Source: Roseithermus sacchariphilus (GTDB lineage: Bacteria > Bacteroidota > Rhodothermia > Rhodothermales > MEBIC09517). From it: a stretch of DNA of 64,000 bases. Shown in pieces: positions 34,192 to 43,060 of the stretch. Under the pieces are notes generated by a model. That model was given only the letters and a program-made list of their open reading frames with translations. It did no database searches and was not told where the DNA came from. The stretch lies in NCBI GenBank assembly GCA_003285105.1, contig CP030158.1, forward strand, positions 744,001 to 808,000, given 5' to 3'. A program made the translations under genes and the position numbers. Position 1 is the stretch's first letter; the number at the start of each line of letters is the position of its first letter.

Positions 34192-35283
34192 CTATCGCGC
34201 CCCTGTCTCCAGCGCCGCCACCAGCGCTTGCACGTTGACCCGGGCGCCGAAGATGCGGCTGTCGGCAGCCGCATAGGGGATGATGAGGTCGTCCCCGGAA
34301 CGATAGTTGGCGCAGGTAAAGAGCACGTTGTCGACGCCCAGTTCCGGGTCGCCCACCTGCTCGGCCGCGCCGCTGGGGCGCATCAGCGGCTCGATGCGGG
34401 CGCGCACCGGGTCCTCGGCCCGCAGGTCCAGCAGCGCCGCCGCCAGGTCGTACTCGCGCGTGCCCTCGGGGGTGTAATGACCCTGGTGGTAGATGGCCAG
34501 AAACCGCCCGTCGCCCAGCGCCAGGGGCGGCCCCCCGGCGCCGATCCACGACCGGGCGAACTCGCGGTACCGATAGCTCTCAAACAGCTTCCCGCACGAG
34601 CGCCACGGTCCGGCCGGCGAGGCGGCTTCGGCCAGGTGGATCGTCATGGCATCGGGCCCCGCCATCGGGCGGTGGAACAGGTACCACGTGCCGTCGACGG
34701 GTTCGGGAAAGAGGGCCGCATTCTTGTTGTCGACGTCGTTGAGATCGCCGGCAACGGGACCGTGGAGGGTCCAATCGACGAAATCCGTGGTGGTGGCGAG
34801 GCAGATGCGTACCCGGCGCGGGGCAGCGGGATCGGCGAGGTCATCCGTGCTGTAGCCGGTGTAGTAGAGGTAGTAGGTATCCCCCACCGGCGTGCAGCGC
34901 GCATCCTCGACCCCGAGGTTGTGAAACGCCGCCTCGGGCCGCAGCACGGGCACCGGATGACGATATACGAGCTCCAGCTCGGGTGTAAAGACGGCGAGCC
35001 CGAGCGACGACGGGGCTGCCTGTTTCACGGGATCGACCTCGCCCTGAGCCCGGTAGAGCATCACACATGCCCCGCCGGCTTCCTGCAGGCGTTGTACCGC
35101 CGCCTCCGGCAGTCCGCACCGGGCCGCCACGCGGTCCAGCACGGCCCGGTCGTGGACCAGTACGGCGGCCGGGTTCAGGACGACGCGAGACTCCCAGGCG
35201 TGCCCGGGATGGGGTTCGAGAATGGGCCGGCCTCCGTGCATTCGCTCCGGGGTCAGCGGCGGCATGGTTTCGATGGAACGCAT
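34192..35283 (-). CDS. GH130 family glycoside phosphorylase/hydrolase (copy 1)
   Basis: A 363-residue five-bladed beta-propeller enzyme without signal peptide, so cytosolic. GH130 features: catalytic region HNLGVEDARCTPVGDTYYLY with the conserved E-D pair, NKNAALFPEPVDGTWYLFHR, SWIGAGGPPL and DPELGVDNVLFTC. GH130 members cleave or phosphorolyse mannosides (beta-1,4 or beta-1,2) and some arabinofuranosides; the exact activity cannot be told. Last gene of the operon. Its start codon is preceded directly by a heptamer array, leaving no Shine-Dalgarno sequence. Confidence 0.9.
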   Translation of the reverse strand: MRSIETMPPLTPERMHGGRPILEPHPGHAWESRVVLNPAAVLVHDRAVLDRVAARCGLPEAAVQRLQEAGGACVMLYRAQGEVDPVKQAAPSSLGLAVFTPELELVYRHPVPVLRPEAAFHNLGVEDARCTPVGDTYYLYYTGYSTDDLADPAAPRRVRICLATTTDFVDWTLHGPVAGDLNDVDNKNAALFPEPVDGTWYLFHRPMAGPDAMTIHLAEAASPAGPWRSCGKLFESYRYREFARSWIGAGGPPLALGDGRFLAIYHQGHYTPEGTREYDLAAALLDLRAEDPVRARIEPLMRPSGAAEQVGDPELGVDNVLFTCANYRSGDDLIIPYAAADSRIFGARVNVQALVAALETGAR

Positions 35284-35419
35284 GGGGATTGGGAAATGCG
35301 GAATGTGGAGTTTGGAATGGGGAATGGGCGAGGGTCGAGGGACGGGCCCGGGAAACGGTTTTCTCTCCGCCCTTCGGCCTTCTTCCTTCGACCTTCACGC
35401 TGATGCAGGTCGGCGGCTG
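35284..35419. repeat. Composite heptamer gap element upstream of GH130 copy 1
   Basis: The whole 136-bp gap is patterned. At 35288-35329 six 7-bp units of the AATGNGG type (CATTCCN in the transcript) end 4 bp before the ATG. A linker carries GGGAAACGGTTTTCTCTCCGC (positions 35350-35370), and 35372-35399 holds four CTTCNNN units. The same order and similar linker occur at 39656-39785 upstream of the second GH130 gene. Confidence 0.88.
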
Positions 35420-38400
35420 TCATCGAACGAGCACTACAGCCCGATGGAGGGTGAGGCCGTCGGCTTCCAGCTGGAGCACATACAGCCCGCCGGCCACGCG
35501 CTGTCCGGTCCGGTCGCGGCCGTCCCATACGGCCCCATGGCGACCTGCGGGAAGGGTCCGGGCAAGCAATCGGACCACCTCCCGCCCGAGCAGGTCATAC
35601 ACGGCCAGGCGAACGCCACCGGCGAGCGCGAGGTCGAACGGCACGGTGACAGACGTAGCGAACGGATTGGGATACGGGCTGCCGAGCGTGGTGCGCGGCG
35701 GCAACACCGGCACGGAACCAGACGGGACGGCGGCCTCAAACAGAGCGCGACCCTCCTGCTCCGTAAGGGCACGGTTGTAGACGCGCACCTCATCCAGCGT
35801 CCCTCGCAGGTTGAACCGTGCATCGCCCGGCATCATCTGGCCCAGGGTCAGGTCCAGCGCCGTCGTCGCCAGGGGCCCCGTCGCCGCACGCTCGGCCACG
35901 CGCTGCCCGTCGCGATACAGCCGCATCATGGTGCCATCGTACGTCGCCACGACGAACGTGTAGGTACCCACCGGAACGGGGTCCGGGTCGTCGAGGTCGT
36001 AGGTTCCGTCCCGGGTCTTGACCGTCCAGCGTAGCCGCTGGGCGGGCGTGAGCGAAAGCTTCCATCGGTTCTGCCAGCTGCCGTGCGAGAGGATGAAAGC
36101 CTCCCGCTGCAGCGCCTGCTCGGTGCGGAGCCAGAGGCTCACGGTAAGGCCCCCGGTGAACCCCAGCGACGGATGCATCGGCACGCGGAGGTGATCGTCG
36201 ACGCCATCGAAGGCGAACGCCTGGCCGGGCCGGCCGGCGCGATCCGTGGTGAGCGTGGCCCCCTCGACAACGGCGTGATTACCGAATCCGCTGGCATCGG
36301 TGGCATCGCCGGCAAAGGGCAGGTGCAGCACCAGACGCCCGGCGGCCACGCCCACGCTGTCCGCCGCCGCGCTCCCCTGCGCGTCGGTGACCGTGCAGAC
36401 GGCGGTGTAATAGCCCGGCGTCTCCGGCAGCGTCCAGGTCACACGCGCTCCCTCGCCCACCAGCATACCGCCGGTCACGGTCCAGTCGAAGACCAGCGTC
36501 TCCCCGTCCGGATCATTCGCCGTACAGGCGAGCGCGGTCGTCCCGCCGAGATCGACTTCGGGCGGCTCGGCCGTGACGGCCGTAACGACGGGCGGGGGGG
36601 TGTCGAGAACCGTCAGCGCCAGCGAGTCGGTGGCAGTGGCCTGCCCGTCGGTCACGGTACAGACGACGGTGGCAACCCCGGCCCTGGACGGGGTCCAGGT
36701 GGCCGTGGCCCCGTTACCGACGAGCGTGCCATGCGTCACGGACCAGGCGACGGCAAGCGCATCGCCGTCGCGGTCCTCGGCGGTGCAGTAGAGCATCGCC
36801 GGTTCTTCCCGCACCGGCCTCGGGCGATCCGTCGCCAGCGCCTTGATGCGCGGCGGCGCGTTGCCACCCGGTCCGGCCGCGAAGTCCACCACGACGCCAT
36901 TTACCAGCCGGCGCGGGCCGTCCTGCGTCACCGTCCCCCCGGCGGGCGTGACGACGAGCAGCACCGCCGCGTCCCCGGGCACCGTCACCGCAGCCGCCCC
37001 GCTCACGCCGACGGCGACGACCTGGTTGGTGAGCGACTCGTAGAGGTCGTGCGTCCCCTCGGGCACGGGAAGCGTCACGGTCTGCGGCACGTCGTACGGG
37101 TTGTAGAGGAGATACGTCGGATAGCCGTCGTCGCTGAAGAAGTCGGTAGCGCGAGCGTCGAGCCGCAGCAGCCCCGGCACGTCGGTCGTGTCCACGACGG
37201 CGGCGAGGTAACCGACGCTGGAGGACGAGTAGAGCGACAGGTTGGTGCGCGCCCAGTTTCCATCCCGGGCATCCCCCGTAGCGAACGGCGCCTTGCCCAG
37301 CCAGCTCTCGCGCAGCGCCTCCTGCGCGATCACGGCATCCGGGTCGTGCACCGCCGACCAGGCGGCATCCTCCTGAAGCTCGGCCGGCAAGAAGCCCGGG
37401 TAGAACAGCCGCGAGGCGTTGGCGAGGTTGAGCACCCACTTGCCCACGGACCGGGCGAAGCGCTCGTCGTAGCGGACCATAGGCACGAGGGCGGCCGCCT
37501 GATGGAAACCGTTCATCACGAACGCGTAGTCGCGGTGGAAGCCGTCCTCACCGACGAGCCCGTGCACGTCGTATCCGCCCCAGGTGCCCACCAGCGTCCC
37601 CCATCGCCGCAGGGGGCCGACCTCGAAGACCCAGTTGACCAGCCTCTCCAGATCATAGGCCGTCCCGAGCTCGGCGTGCATGCGAGCGGCCGCGTAGACG
37701 CCGTAGGCCAGTTGCAATTCATACGAGGGGTTGGTCGTCTGCCCGTTCAGGAACTCCATCGCCTGCTCGGCCCCGATGCGATAGCGGTCGTCGCCGGTTT
37801 CGACGTAGGCGTGGTAGAGCAGCCACGCGATGGCCCCGGCGGCCTCCGGCTCCGGCACCCCCTCCGCCGCCGGCTGCATCGTCGAGAAGGCGAAGGCGCG
37901 GTAGTTCATCGCGGGCACGGTCCACGGCGTCGTGCCGCCACCCAGGGCCTGCACGGCCGCCAGCCAGCGGTCGGCGACGGTGCGGAACTGCATGGCGAAG
38001 GCACCGACCTCCGGGCCATAGCGGTCGTAGAGCTGGTAGAAGAAGACGTTCGGCATCGTCTCGTACCACCAGTCGACGCCGCTGCGGGCGGTGGGGCCGT
38101 TGAGGTAGACGTTCTCCTCGGGCCGGCGGTTGAAGAACTGCTGCGCCATCGCCACATAGTCCGGCCCGCCCCGCTTGTCGATGCCGACGAGGGTGGCCCC
38201 GACGAGCGCGGGCAGCACGTTGATGGCCTCGGCGTTGGCGGGGCTGTAGGTGCCTACGTACGTGTGCAGCCCGAAGAAGCCGACGTCCGGGTAATTGGGC
38301 CCGGCGGGCTGGTGCCAGATGACCGGCAGATGCTCGCCGGTCTTCGCCGGATCGAACACGAAGGCATCGTAGGCGCGGGCGACGGCCTTCCAGTCGCGCA

Positions 38401-38548
38401 TCTCGTAGGGCACGGGCCGGTTCGGCATCTGCTCGATGCGCGGGACGGTGACCTGACCGGGCTGCGCCCCGGCCGTCGGAACCAGGAGCAGGGTCAGCAA
38501 CATCCCGATCACCCCGCGTTGCGGGCTCCTATCTATCGCCATCGCCAT
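35420..38548 (-). CDS. T9SS-exported protein: alpha-helical domain, two PKD-like domains, LamG
   Basis: A 1042-residue protein; the start at 38548 has GGAGGT 6 nt upstream. Signal peptide ends near LVPTAGAQ. Residues about 25-560 form a mostly helical region with repeated W/Y-rich hairpins (WWYETMPNVFFYQLYDRYG, ATWGGYDVHG-like stretch), suggestive of an alpha/alpha toroid as in many carbohydrate-active enzymes, but not assigned. Then two PKD/Ig-like repeats (VVCTVTDGQATATDSLALTV, AVCTVTDAQGSAAADSV), a LamG/concanavalin-like domain (FAFDGVDDHLRVPMH; LDEVRVYNRALTEQE) and a type A sorting domain (SPYPNPFATSVTVPFDL ... ending HRAVVLVR). Probably a surface polysaccharide-acting or -binding protein. 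Confidence 0.85.
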   Translation of the reverse strand: MAMAIDRSPQRGVIGMLLTLLLVPTAGAQPGQVTVPRIEQMPNRPVPYEMRDWKAVARAYDAFVFDPAKTGEHLPVIWHQPAGPNYPDVGFFGLHTYVGTYSPANAEAINVLPALVGATLVGIDKRGGPDYVAMAQQFFNRRPEENVYLNGPTARSGVDWWYETMPNVFFYQLYDRYGPEVGAFAMQFRTVADRWLAAVQALGGGTTPWTVPAMNYRAFAFSTMQPAAEGVPEPEAAGAIAWLLYHAYVETGDDRYRIGAEQAMEFLNGQTTNPSYELQLAYGVYAAARMHAELGTAYDLERLVNWVFEVGPLRRWGTLVGTWGGYDVHGLVGEDGFHRDYAFVMNGFHQAAALVPMVRYDERFARSVGKWVLNLANASRLFYPGFLPAELQEDAAWSAVHDPDAVIAQEALRESWLGKAPFATGDARDGNWARTNLSLYSSSSVGYLAAVVDTTDVPGLLRLDARATDFFSDDGYPTYLLYNPYDVPQTVTLPVPEGTHDLYESLTNQVVAVGVSGAAAVTVPGDAAVLLVVTPAGGTVTQDGPRRLVNGVVVDFAAGPGGNAPPRIKALATDRPRPVREEPAMLYCTAEDRDGDALAVAWSVTHGTLVGNGATATWTPSRAGVATVVCTVTDGQATATDSLALTVLDTPPPVVTAVTAEPPEVDLGGTTALACTANDPDGETLVFDWTVTGGMLVGEGARVTWTLPETPGYYTAVCTVTDAQGSAAADSVGVAAGRLVLHLPFAGDATDASGFGNHAVVEGATLTTDRAGRPGQAFAFDGVDDHLRVPMHPSLGFTGGLTVSLWLRTEQALQREAFILSHGSWQNRWKLSLTPAQRLRWTVKTRDGTYDLDDPDPVPVGTYTFVVATYDGTMMRLYRDGQRVAERAATGPLATTALDLTLGQMMPGDARFNLRGTLDEVRVYNRALTEQEGRALFEAAVPSGSVPVLPPRTTLGSPYPNPFATSVTVPFDLALAGGVRLAVYDLLGREVVRLLARTLPAGRHGAVWDGRDRTGQRVAGGLYVLQLEADGLTLHRAVVLVR

Positions 38549-38647
38549 CCGAGCACCTCCGGGCCATCCCGTTCATCGCCGTGCCGAAGTCGGCCGCGGG
38601 CCCCCCGTACGCACGGTGTGGCCCTCTTCTCCTGCGCTTCCTCGATG

Positions 38648-39655
38648 TCATACACGAACCTCGTGCAGGAGCGCCAGCACGTCCGACAGCGGGGCATGCG
38701 CGTGCCCGATGACCTTGTCCGCCGCGCCGTAGTAGAGATGGAGCGTCCCGTCGATGACGGCCGCGCCTTCGGGAAAGACGACGTTGGGCACATCTCCTTC
38801 GCGCTCGAATGGCAGCGTGGGCTCCAGCACCGGCTCCGCGGTTCGGGCGATCACACGGCGCGGGTCATCGAGGTCCAGCAGAATCAGCCCGGCCCGGTAG
38901 ACATAGTGATCGTCCACGCCGTGGTAGATCAGCAGCCATCCTTCCTCGGTTTCGATGGGCGTCGGACCGGCGCCCACCTTCTTGCTCTCCCAGGTGCCCG
39001 GCACCGGGCGGAAGACGACGTGCCGATCCAGATCGGCCAGGTGTCGCTCCCAGAAGCCCTCCGGCGGATGCAGGAGCTGCTCCAGGTCGTCGAAATAGAC
39101 GAGTTGCACGTCCGGCACCACGCGATGGAGCATGGCGATACGCCCCCCGATGCGGCGAGGAAAGAGCACCGCGTCCTTGTCCCGCACCGGGGGGCCGACG
39201 ATGCCGTGTTTCTCGACGCGCCGGAAGTCCCGCGTCGAGGCCAGGCCGATCCGCACGCCGTCCTCCGGCCCGAAGGCCGGAGCCCCCAGCGCCGTGTAGG
39301 TGATGAAGTACGTGTCGTCGATGCGGGCCACGCGTGGGTCCTCCGCCCCGAAGCGGTCGAACGAGGCGTCCGGCGCGATCAGCGGCGTAGCGCGGAGGGC
39401 GAAGCGGCGCCCGTCGGTGCTCTCCGCATAGCCGATGTACGAAACATAGTCTGCGTAACCGAACGCCGGCTCGCCGGGAGCCGGGTCCGGCATCGCCATC
39501 CGGCGATACCCGGACGGCACGGCACGGAAGAGCAGATGGACGCGCTCGCCATCGTACCAGGCGCCGGGGTTGAAAACCGCTCCGCTTGCCCAGGGGAGCG
39601 ACGAATCCGGTTGCAGGATGGGCCGGGGGGTCCGACGAAACAACGAAAGGGCCAT
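38648..39655 (-). CDS. GH130 family glycoside phosphorylase/hydrolase (copy 2)
   Basis: A 335-residue cytosolic five-bladed propeller, only distantly similar to the other copy. Motifs: FNPGAWYDGERVHLLFRAVP, FGAEDPRVARIDDTYFITYT with the catalytic-region E-D, RDKDAVLFPRRIGGRIAMLHR, GAGPTPIETEEGWLLIYHG and VFPEGAAVIDGTLHLYYG. This resembles the GH130 subgroup containing mannosylglucose/mannobiose phosphorylases, but specificity is uncertain. Two different GH130 enzymes in one operon suggest sequential processing of imported manno- or similar oligosaccharides. Confidence 0.92.
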   Translation of the reverse strand: MALSLFRRTPRPILQPDSSLPWASGAVFNPGAWYDGERVHLLFRAVPSGYRRMAMPDPAPGEPAFGYADYVSYIGYAESTDGRRFALRATPLIAPDASFDRFGAEDPRVARIDDTYFITYTALGAPAFGPEDGVRIGLASTRDFRRVEKHGIVGPPVRDKDAVLFPRRIGGRIAMLHRVVPDVQLVYFDDLEQLLHPPEGFWERHLADLDRHVVFRPVPGTWESKKVGAGPTPIETEEGWLLIYHGVDDHYVYRAGLILLDLDDPRRVIARTAEPVLEPTLPFEREGDVPNVVFPEGAAVIDGTLHLYYGAADKVIGHAHAPLSDVLALLHEVRV

Positions 39656-39785
39656 GAGGGAGTCTGGAATGGGGAATGCGGGTTTTGGAGTGCGGAATGC
39701 GGAGTCTGGAATGGATGAATGAAGGATGAGGGTCGGATCCGAGAAACGGATTCTTCCGCCCCTCGCACTTCGTCCTTCGACCTTG
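39656..39785. repeat. Composite heptamer gap element upstream of GH130 copy 2
   Basis: Eight in-phase 7-bp units at 39661-39716 (AGTCTGG, AATGGGG, AATGCGG, GTTTTGG, AGTGCGG, AATGCGG, AGTCTGG, AATGGAT) start 6 bp from the ATG. The linker GAGAAACGGATTCTTCCGCC (39741-39760) precedes CTTCGTC-CTTCGAC-CTTGTCA (39768-39788), whose last unit overlaps the upstream stop codon. Paralogous to 35284-35419. Confidence 0.88.
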
Positions 39786-41198
39786 TCAGGATGCTAAAAA
39801 GGCTTCGAGCGCATCGCCTTCGAGAAGGCGGAACGGGCTGCCGTCGGAAGGCACAGCCACAGCCAGGCGGCGGCCCTCCCCGGCACGGAAGACGCGGTAA
39901 CGGTAGACCGTGCCGTCGCGTTCGACGGATTGCGGCGCATCGCCCCGGGCGAAGAGCCAGGCCCGGGCCTCCGGATGCCGCTCGACGGCCTGGAGCGTCA
40001 GCAGCGCCTCGATGGTCGACTCGGCACCGGCGTTGGCGTTGATCCGGTCCGGGCTGAGGATGCCGTCGTACCCGCGGCCGGTAGCGGGATCGTACATGGG
40101 CGTGGCAGCGGCGTTGTTGCCCGTCAGCCAGCTCGCCGCCAGCCCGGCCAGGACGGCGTAGCGACGGTCGCCGGTGGCCTCGGCCAGGGCCAGCAGGCCG
40201 GTGACGACGGGACGGACGCCGTAGGCGATCTGCTCGAAGCGGCGCACAGTGCCGGTTTCCAGGTCCACGCTGTGCAGCCAGCCGTCCACCAGCAGCCTCG
40301 GGAAGAAGCGCTCGGCCTCCTGCACGGCGCCGGCCGGATGCCCCGCCGCCACGAGCGCGGCGCTCTGGGCGTTACCCCAGGCGTGCCAGAGGGCACGCCA
40401 GGAGAGGTGCGCCGACGGCACCAGCGGATGGTCGGCATCCATCTGCATCAGCGCCACGCCCTCGGCCAGCCGATCGATCACCGACTGGAGCGTCGAATCC
40501 GGCCGGACGGCGCGCAGCGCCGTCAGCCCCAGCAGCAACTCGCTCGTCGCGTCGGCGGCCACCTCGCCGGGTAGCCAGCGCGGGTAGACGCGGCCGCCTA
40601 CGGTCGTCGTCTCGCCATAGCGGTGCAGGAGTTGCTGGAGGTGCGGCATCACGCGGAGGGCGCGCTCGGCGTACAGCGTGGCGGCGGCCGGGTCGGCGGA
40701 GTGCAGCACCCGCGCGCCCTCGCCGAGGGCCCAGACGGCCCGGGCCGTCCACCAGGTCACGCCCTCGGCCCGGCTGTTCGGGTGCTCCGTGTTGATGCGC
40801 AGCGTGCGGTCCCACACGAAGTTGTCGAACAGCCCGTCGGGCCGCTGCATGTACAGGATGAAGCGCAGCAGCGCCTCGGCTTTCGCCCGCGCCTCCGCAT
40901 CGCCCGTCTGCTCAACATGACGCAGGTACACCACCGCCGCGCGCGCCGCGTCGTCCACGCAGGCGATCCCCTCGTCGTCGTCGCCCACCCAGGCGTAGTC
41001 CGGCGCTTCGGCATAGATGTGAACGAGGCGATACGTGGTATCCCCACGCACGACCGTCTCCCCGAGGTGATCGAGGTGAGCCAGGTTGACGAGCGAAGGT
41101 GCCGCTTCCGGTCCAGCCGGCGCGTCCTTGCCGCCGCCACACGCCGCCCCGACGAGGGCGAGGCAGAGGACGAGGGTGCGGAATGCGGATGCCGGCAT
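39786..41198 (-). CDS. Alpha/alpha-toroid-like lipoprotein of the sugar operon
   Basis: About 470 residues from Met at 41198, giving a compact lipoprotein signal (MPASAFRTLVLCLALVGAAC). The frame stays open through a heptamer array to an ATG at 41300 that directly follows the permease stop (TAAATG), so a longer coupled product with an odd 34-residue leader cannot be excluded. The mature part is helical and W/H-rich: YAWVGDDDEGIACVDDAARA, FILYMQRPDGLFDNFVWDRT, EGVTWWTARAVWALGEG, LSWRALWHAWGNAQSAAL. This looks like an (alpha/alpha) toroid seen in glycan-processing proteins, but the family was not identified. Confidence 0.75.
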   Translation of the reverse strand: MPASAFRTLVLCLALVGAACGGGKDAPAGPEAAPSLVNLAHLDHLGETVVRGDTTYRLVHIYAEAPDYAWVGDDDEGIACVDDAARAAVVYLRHVEQTGDAEARAKAEALLRFILYMQRPDGLFDNFVWDRTLRINTEHPNSRAEGVTWWTARAVWALGEGARVLHSADPAAATLYAERALRVMPHLQQLLHRYGETTTVGGRVYPRWLPGEVAADATSELLLGLTALRAVRPDSTLQSVIDRLAEGVALMQMDADHPLVPSAHLSWRALWHAWGNAQSAALVAAGHPAGAVQEAERFFPRLLVDGWLHSVDLETGTVRRFEQIAYGVRPVVTGLLALAEATGDRRYAVLAGLAASWLTGNNAAATPMYDPATGRGYDGILSPDRINANAGAESTIEALLTLQAVERHPEARAWLFARGDAPQSVERDGTVYRYRVFRAGEGRRLAVAVPSDGSPFRLLEGDALEAFLAS

Positions 41199-41292
41199 GC
41201 GGCATGCGGCATGCGGCATGCCAGTACCGCATCGCTCGGCACCCATTCGACATTCGACACGCGACACGCGGCCATCGACGTTTGTCATTCGA
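41175..41292. repeat. Two heptamer blocks overlapping a gene start
   Basis: Block 1 (41175-41223): GGTGCGG, AATGCGG, ATGCCGG, CATGCGG three times, CATGCCA. Block 2 (41244-41292): CATTCGA twice, CACGCGA, CACGCGG, CCATCGA, CGTTTGT, CATTCGA. Each block is 7 units in unbroken phase; 20 bp separate them. They lie between the permease stop and the lipoprotein signal peptide and are in an open frame with the latter. Confidence 0.85.
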
Positions 41293-41300
41293 ATCATCAT

Positions 41301-42110
41301 TTACCCCTTGAGCCCGGTCGTGGCGAGGCTGCTGATGAAGTGGCGCTGGAAGAACAGATAGGCCACGATGATGGGCAATCCCAGCAGCAGCGCCGCGGCG
41401 AGTTGCGGGCCGAGCCGGGCCTGCGCCCCGCCGCCGACGGCAAAGAGCGCCACCATCTGCGGCATCGTCATCCATTGCTCCTGTCGGATGACGATGAGCG
41501 GCCAGAGCACCTCGTTCCAGTTGCCGATGAACACGATGATGCCGGCCGTCACCAGCGCCGGCACCGAGAGCGGCCAGACGATGGTGAACAGGATGCGCGC
41601 CTCGCTGCACCCGTCGATGCGGGCGGCGTCCACGATGTCCTGCGGGATCGTCAGGAAGCTCTGCCGGAGGATCAGCACGGCCGTCGCGTTCATCATGAAC
41701 GGCACGATCAGCCCGAGGAGCGAGTCTGCCCAGCCGAAACGCACCACGAGCGTGTAGAGCGGGATGAGCAGCACCAGAAACGGCACCATCATCGTAAAGA
41801 GGATGAGGCTGAAGACCGCCTCGCGCCCCCGCCACCGGAGCCGCGCCAGGGCATAGGCCGCCATCGACCCGAAGACCAGCGCCGATCCCGTCACGGCGAC
41901 GACCACGATGACGCTGTTCAGGAAGGCCCGCTCCAGCGGGATCGTCTCGAAGACGAGCCGGTAGCTCTCGAGCGTCCACCGCGAGGGCCACAGCGCCAGT
42001 TCGCCGATCTCCAGCTCCGGCTTGAACGTCGCCAGCGCCATCCACACGAACGGGTAGGCAAAGACCACCGTCCCGAGGACCAGGGCTATGTAGGCCAGGG
42101 CTTTTTTCAT
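41301..42110 (-). CDS. CUT1 ABC sugar transporter permease (MalG-like)
   Basis: A 269-residue inner-membrane permease with six TM segments. The EAA loop that docks to the ATPase is DAARIDGCSEARILFTIVWP (about 155-175). N-terminus MKKALAYIALVLGTVVFAYPFVWMA and SLATTGLKG at the end are typical of MalG-type CUT1 permeases (ending GxxKG). It pairs with the MalF-like gene upstream and the binding protein. No ATPase gene lies in the window, so a shared MsmK-like ATPase elsewhere is likely. The 42-bp gap before it is a heptamer array. Confidence 0.95.
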   Translation of the reverse strand: MKKALAYIALVLGTVVFAYPFVWMALATFKPELEIGELALWPSRWTLESYRLVFETIPLERAFLNSVIVVVAVTGSALVFGSMAAYALARLRWRGREAVFSLILFTMMVPFLVLLIPLYTLVVRFGWADSLLGLIVPFMMNATAVLILRQSFLTIPQDIVDAARIDGCSEARILFTIVWPLSVPALVTAGIIVFIGNWNEVLWPLIVIRQEQWMTMPQMVALFAVGGGAQARLGPQLAAALLLGLPIIVAYLFFQRHFISSLATTGLKG

Positions 42111-42112
42111 CG

Positions 42113-42147
42113 GCTGTGGGCTGATCGCTGACGGCTAACGGCTGACG
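42113..42147 (+). repeat. Heptamer array, GCTNNNN family (5 units), filling an intercistronic gap
   Basis: GCTGTGG, GCTGATC, GCTGACG, GCTAACG, GCTGACG in exact phase, then GCCATTC. The array begins 2 bp from the MalG-like start codon and ends 5 bp from the MalF-like stop, so the gap between the two permeases is essentially all repeat. Confidence 0.85.
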
Positions 42148-42152
42148 GCCAT

Positions 42153-43052
42153 TCAATACACCTCCGTCTCGACGAAACGGCGTTGCACCAGCACCACCAC
42201 CAGGATCACCAGGGCGAAGAACAGCCCCAGGGCGGCGGCATAGCCCATGTGGTTGAAGTAGAACGCCTGGTTGTAGATGTAGAGCAGCGCCGAGAGGGTG
42301 CTGTCCATCGGACCGCCGCCGGTGAGCACGTACGGCTCGATGAACAGCGAAAACCCGCCGATGGTCGAGAGCACCAGCACCGTCACCATCACCGGGTTGA
42401 GCAGCGGCAAGGTGACGTGCCACCACCGCTGCCACGTCGTCGCGCCCTCCAGGTGAGCCACCTCGTACATCGATGCGGGGATGTTCTGCAGACCGGCCAG
42501 GAACAGGATGACGTAGAAGCCGACGTTCTTCCACGTTGCCATGAGCGCTATCGAGGGCATGGCCCACGCCGGCGAGACCAGCCACGGCACCCGCTCGCCC
42601 CCCAGCGCCGTGATCACCTGGTTGACGTAGCCCGTCTCGTAGGAGAACAACTGCTGGAACAGGATGGTGATGACGACGCCCGAGACGACCACCGGCAGGA
42701 AGTAGATCGTCCGGAAGAACGCGCGGCCCCGGAGCTTCTGGTTGAGCAACTCGGCAAAGAACAGGGCCACGACGATCTGTAGCGGGATGTGAATGCCCAG
42801 GAACAGGCCCGTATTCAGCAGCGCCCGGAAGAACAGGTCGTCCTGCATCAGCCGCAGAAAGTTCTTCAGCCCGACGAACTCCATCGGCGTGACGATGTCC
42901 CAGCGGTGGAAGACCAGCACGAAGGCAAACAGCAGCGGATAGCCGAAGAAGATCGCCAGGTGTACCACGTACGGCGCCACCATCGCATAGGGCGTTCCCC
43001 CCTTGCGGAGCCTGGAACGAAGCATGTGGAACCGGGAAGCGCGGCGCGGCAT
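42153..43052 (-). CDS. CUT1 ABC sugar transporter permease (MalF-like)
   Basis: A 299-residue inner-membrane permease with six TM segments. N-terminal TM in YAMVAPYVVHLAIFFGYPLL, EAA loop in YEVAHLEGATTWQRWWHVTLP (about 215-235). Standard length for the short UgpA/MalF-like group. Translated after the binding protein and before the MalG-like partner; with them it forms the membrane core of an oligosaccharide importer. Confidence 0.95.
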   Translation of the reverse strand: MPRRASRFHMLRSRLRKGGTPYAMVAPYVVHLAIFFGYPLLFAFVLVFHRWDIVTPMEFVGLKNFLRLMQDDLFFRALLNTGLFLGIHIPLQIVVALFFAELLNQKLRGRAFFRTIYFLPVVVSGVVITILFQQLFSYETGYVNQVITALGGERVPWLVSPAWAMPSIALMATWKNVGFYVILFLAGLQNIPASMYEVAHLEGATTWQRWWHVTLPLLNPVMVTVLVLSTIGGFSLFIEPYVLTGGGPMDSTLSALLYIYNQAFYFNHMGYAAALGLFFALVILVVVLVQRRFVETEVY

Positions 43053-43060
43053 GGACGAGG

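Noticed and set aside
36083-39718. 1211-codon plus-strand frame opposite the LamG and GH130 genes
   Set aside because: Spans two real minus-strand genes and a heptamer gap; composition is Arg/Gly/His-rich without domains.
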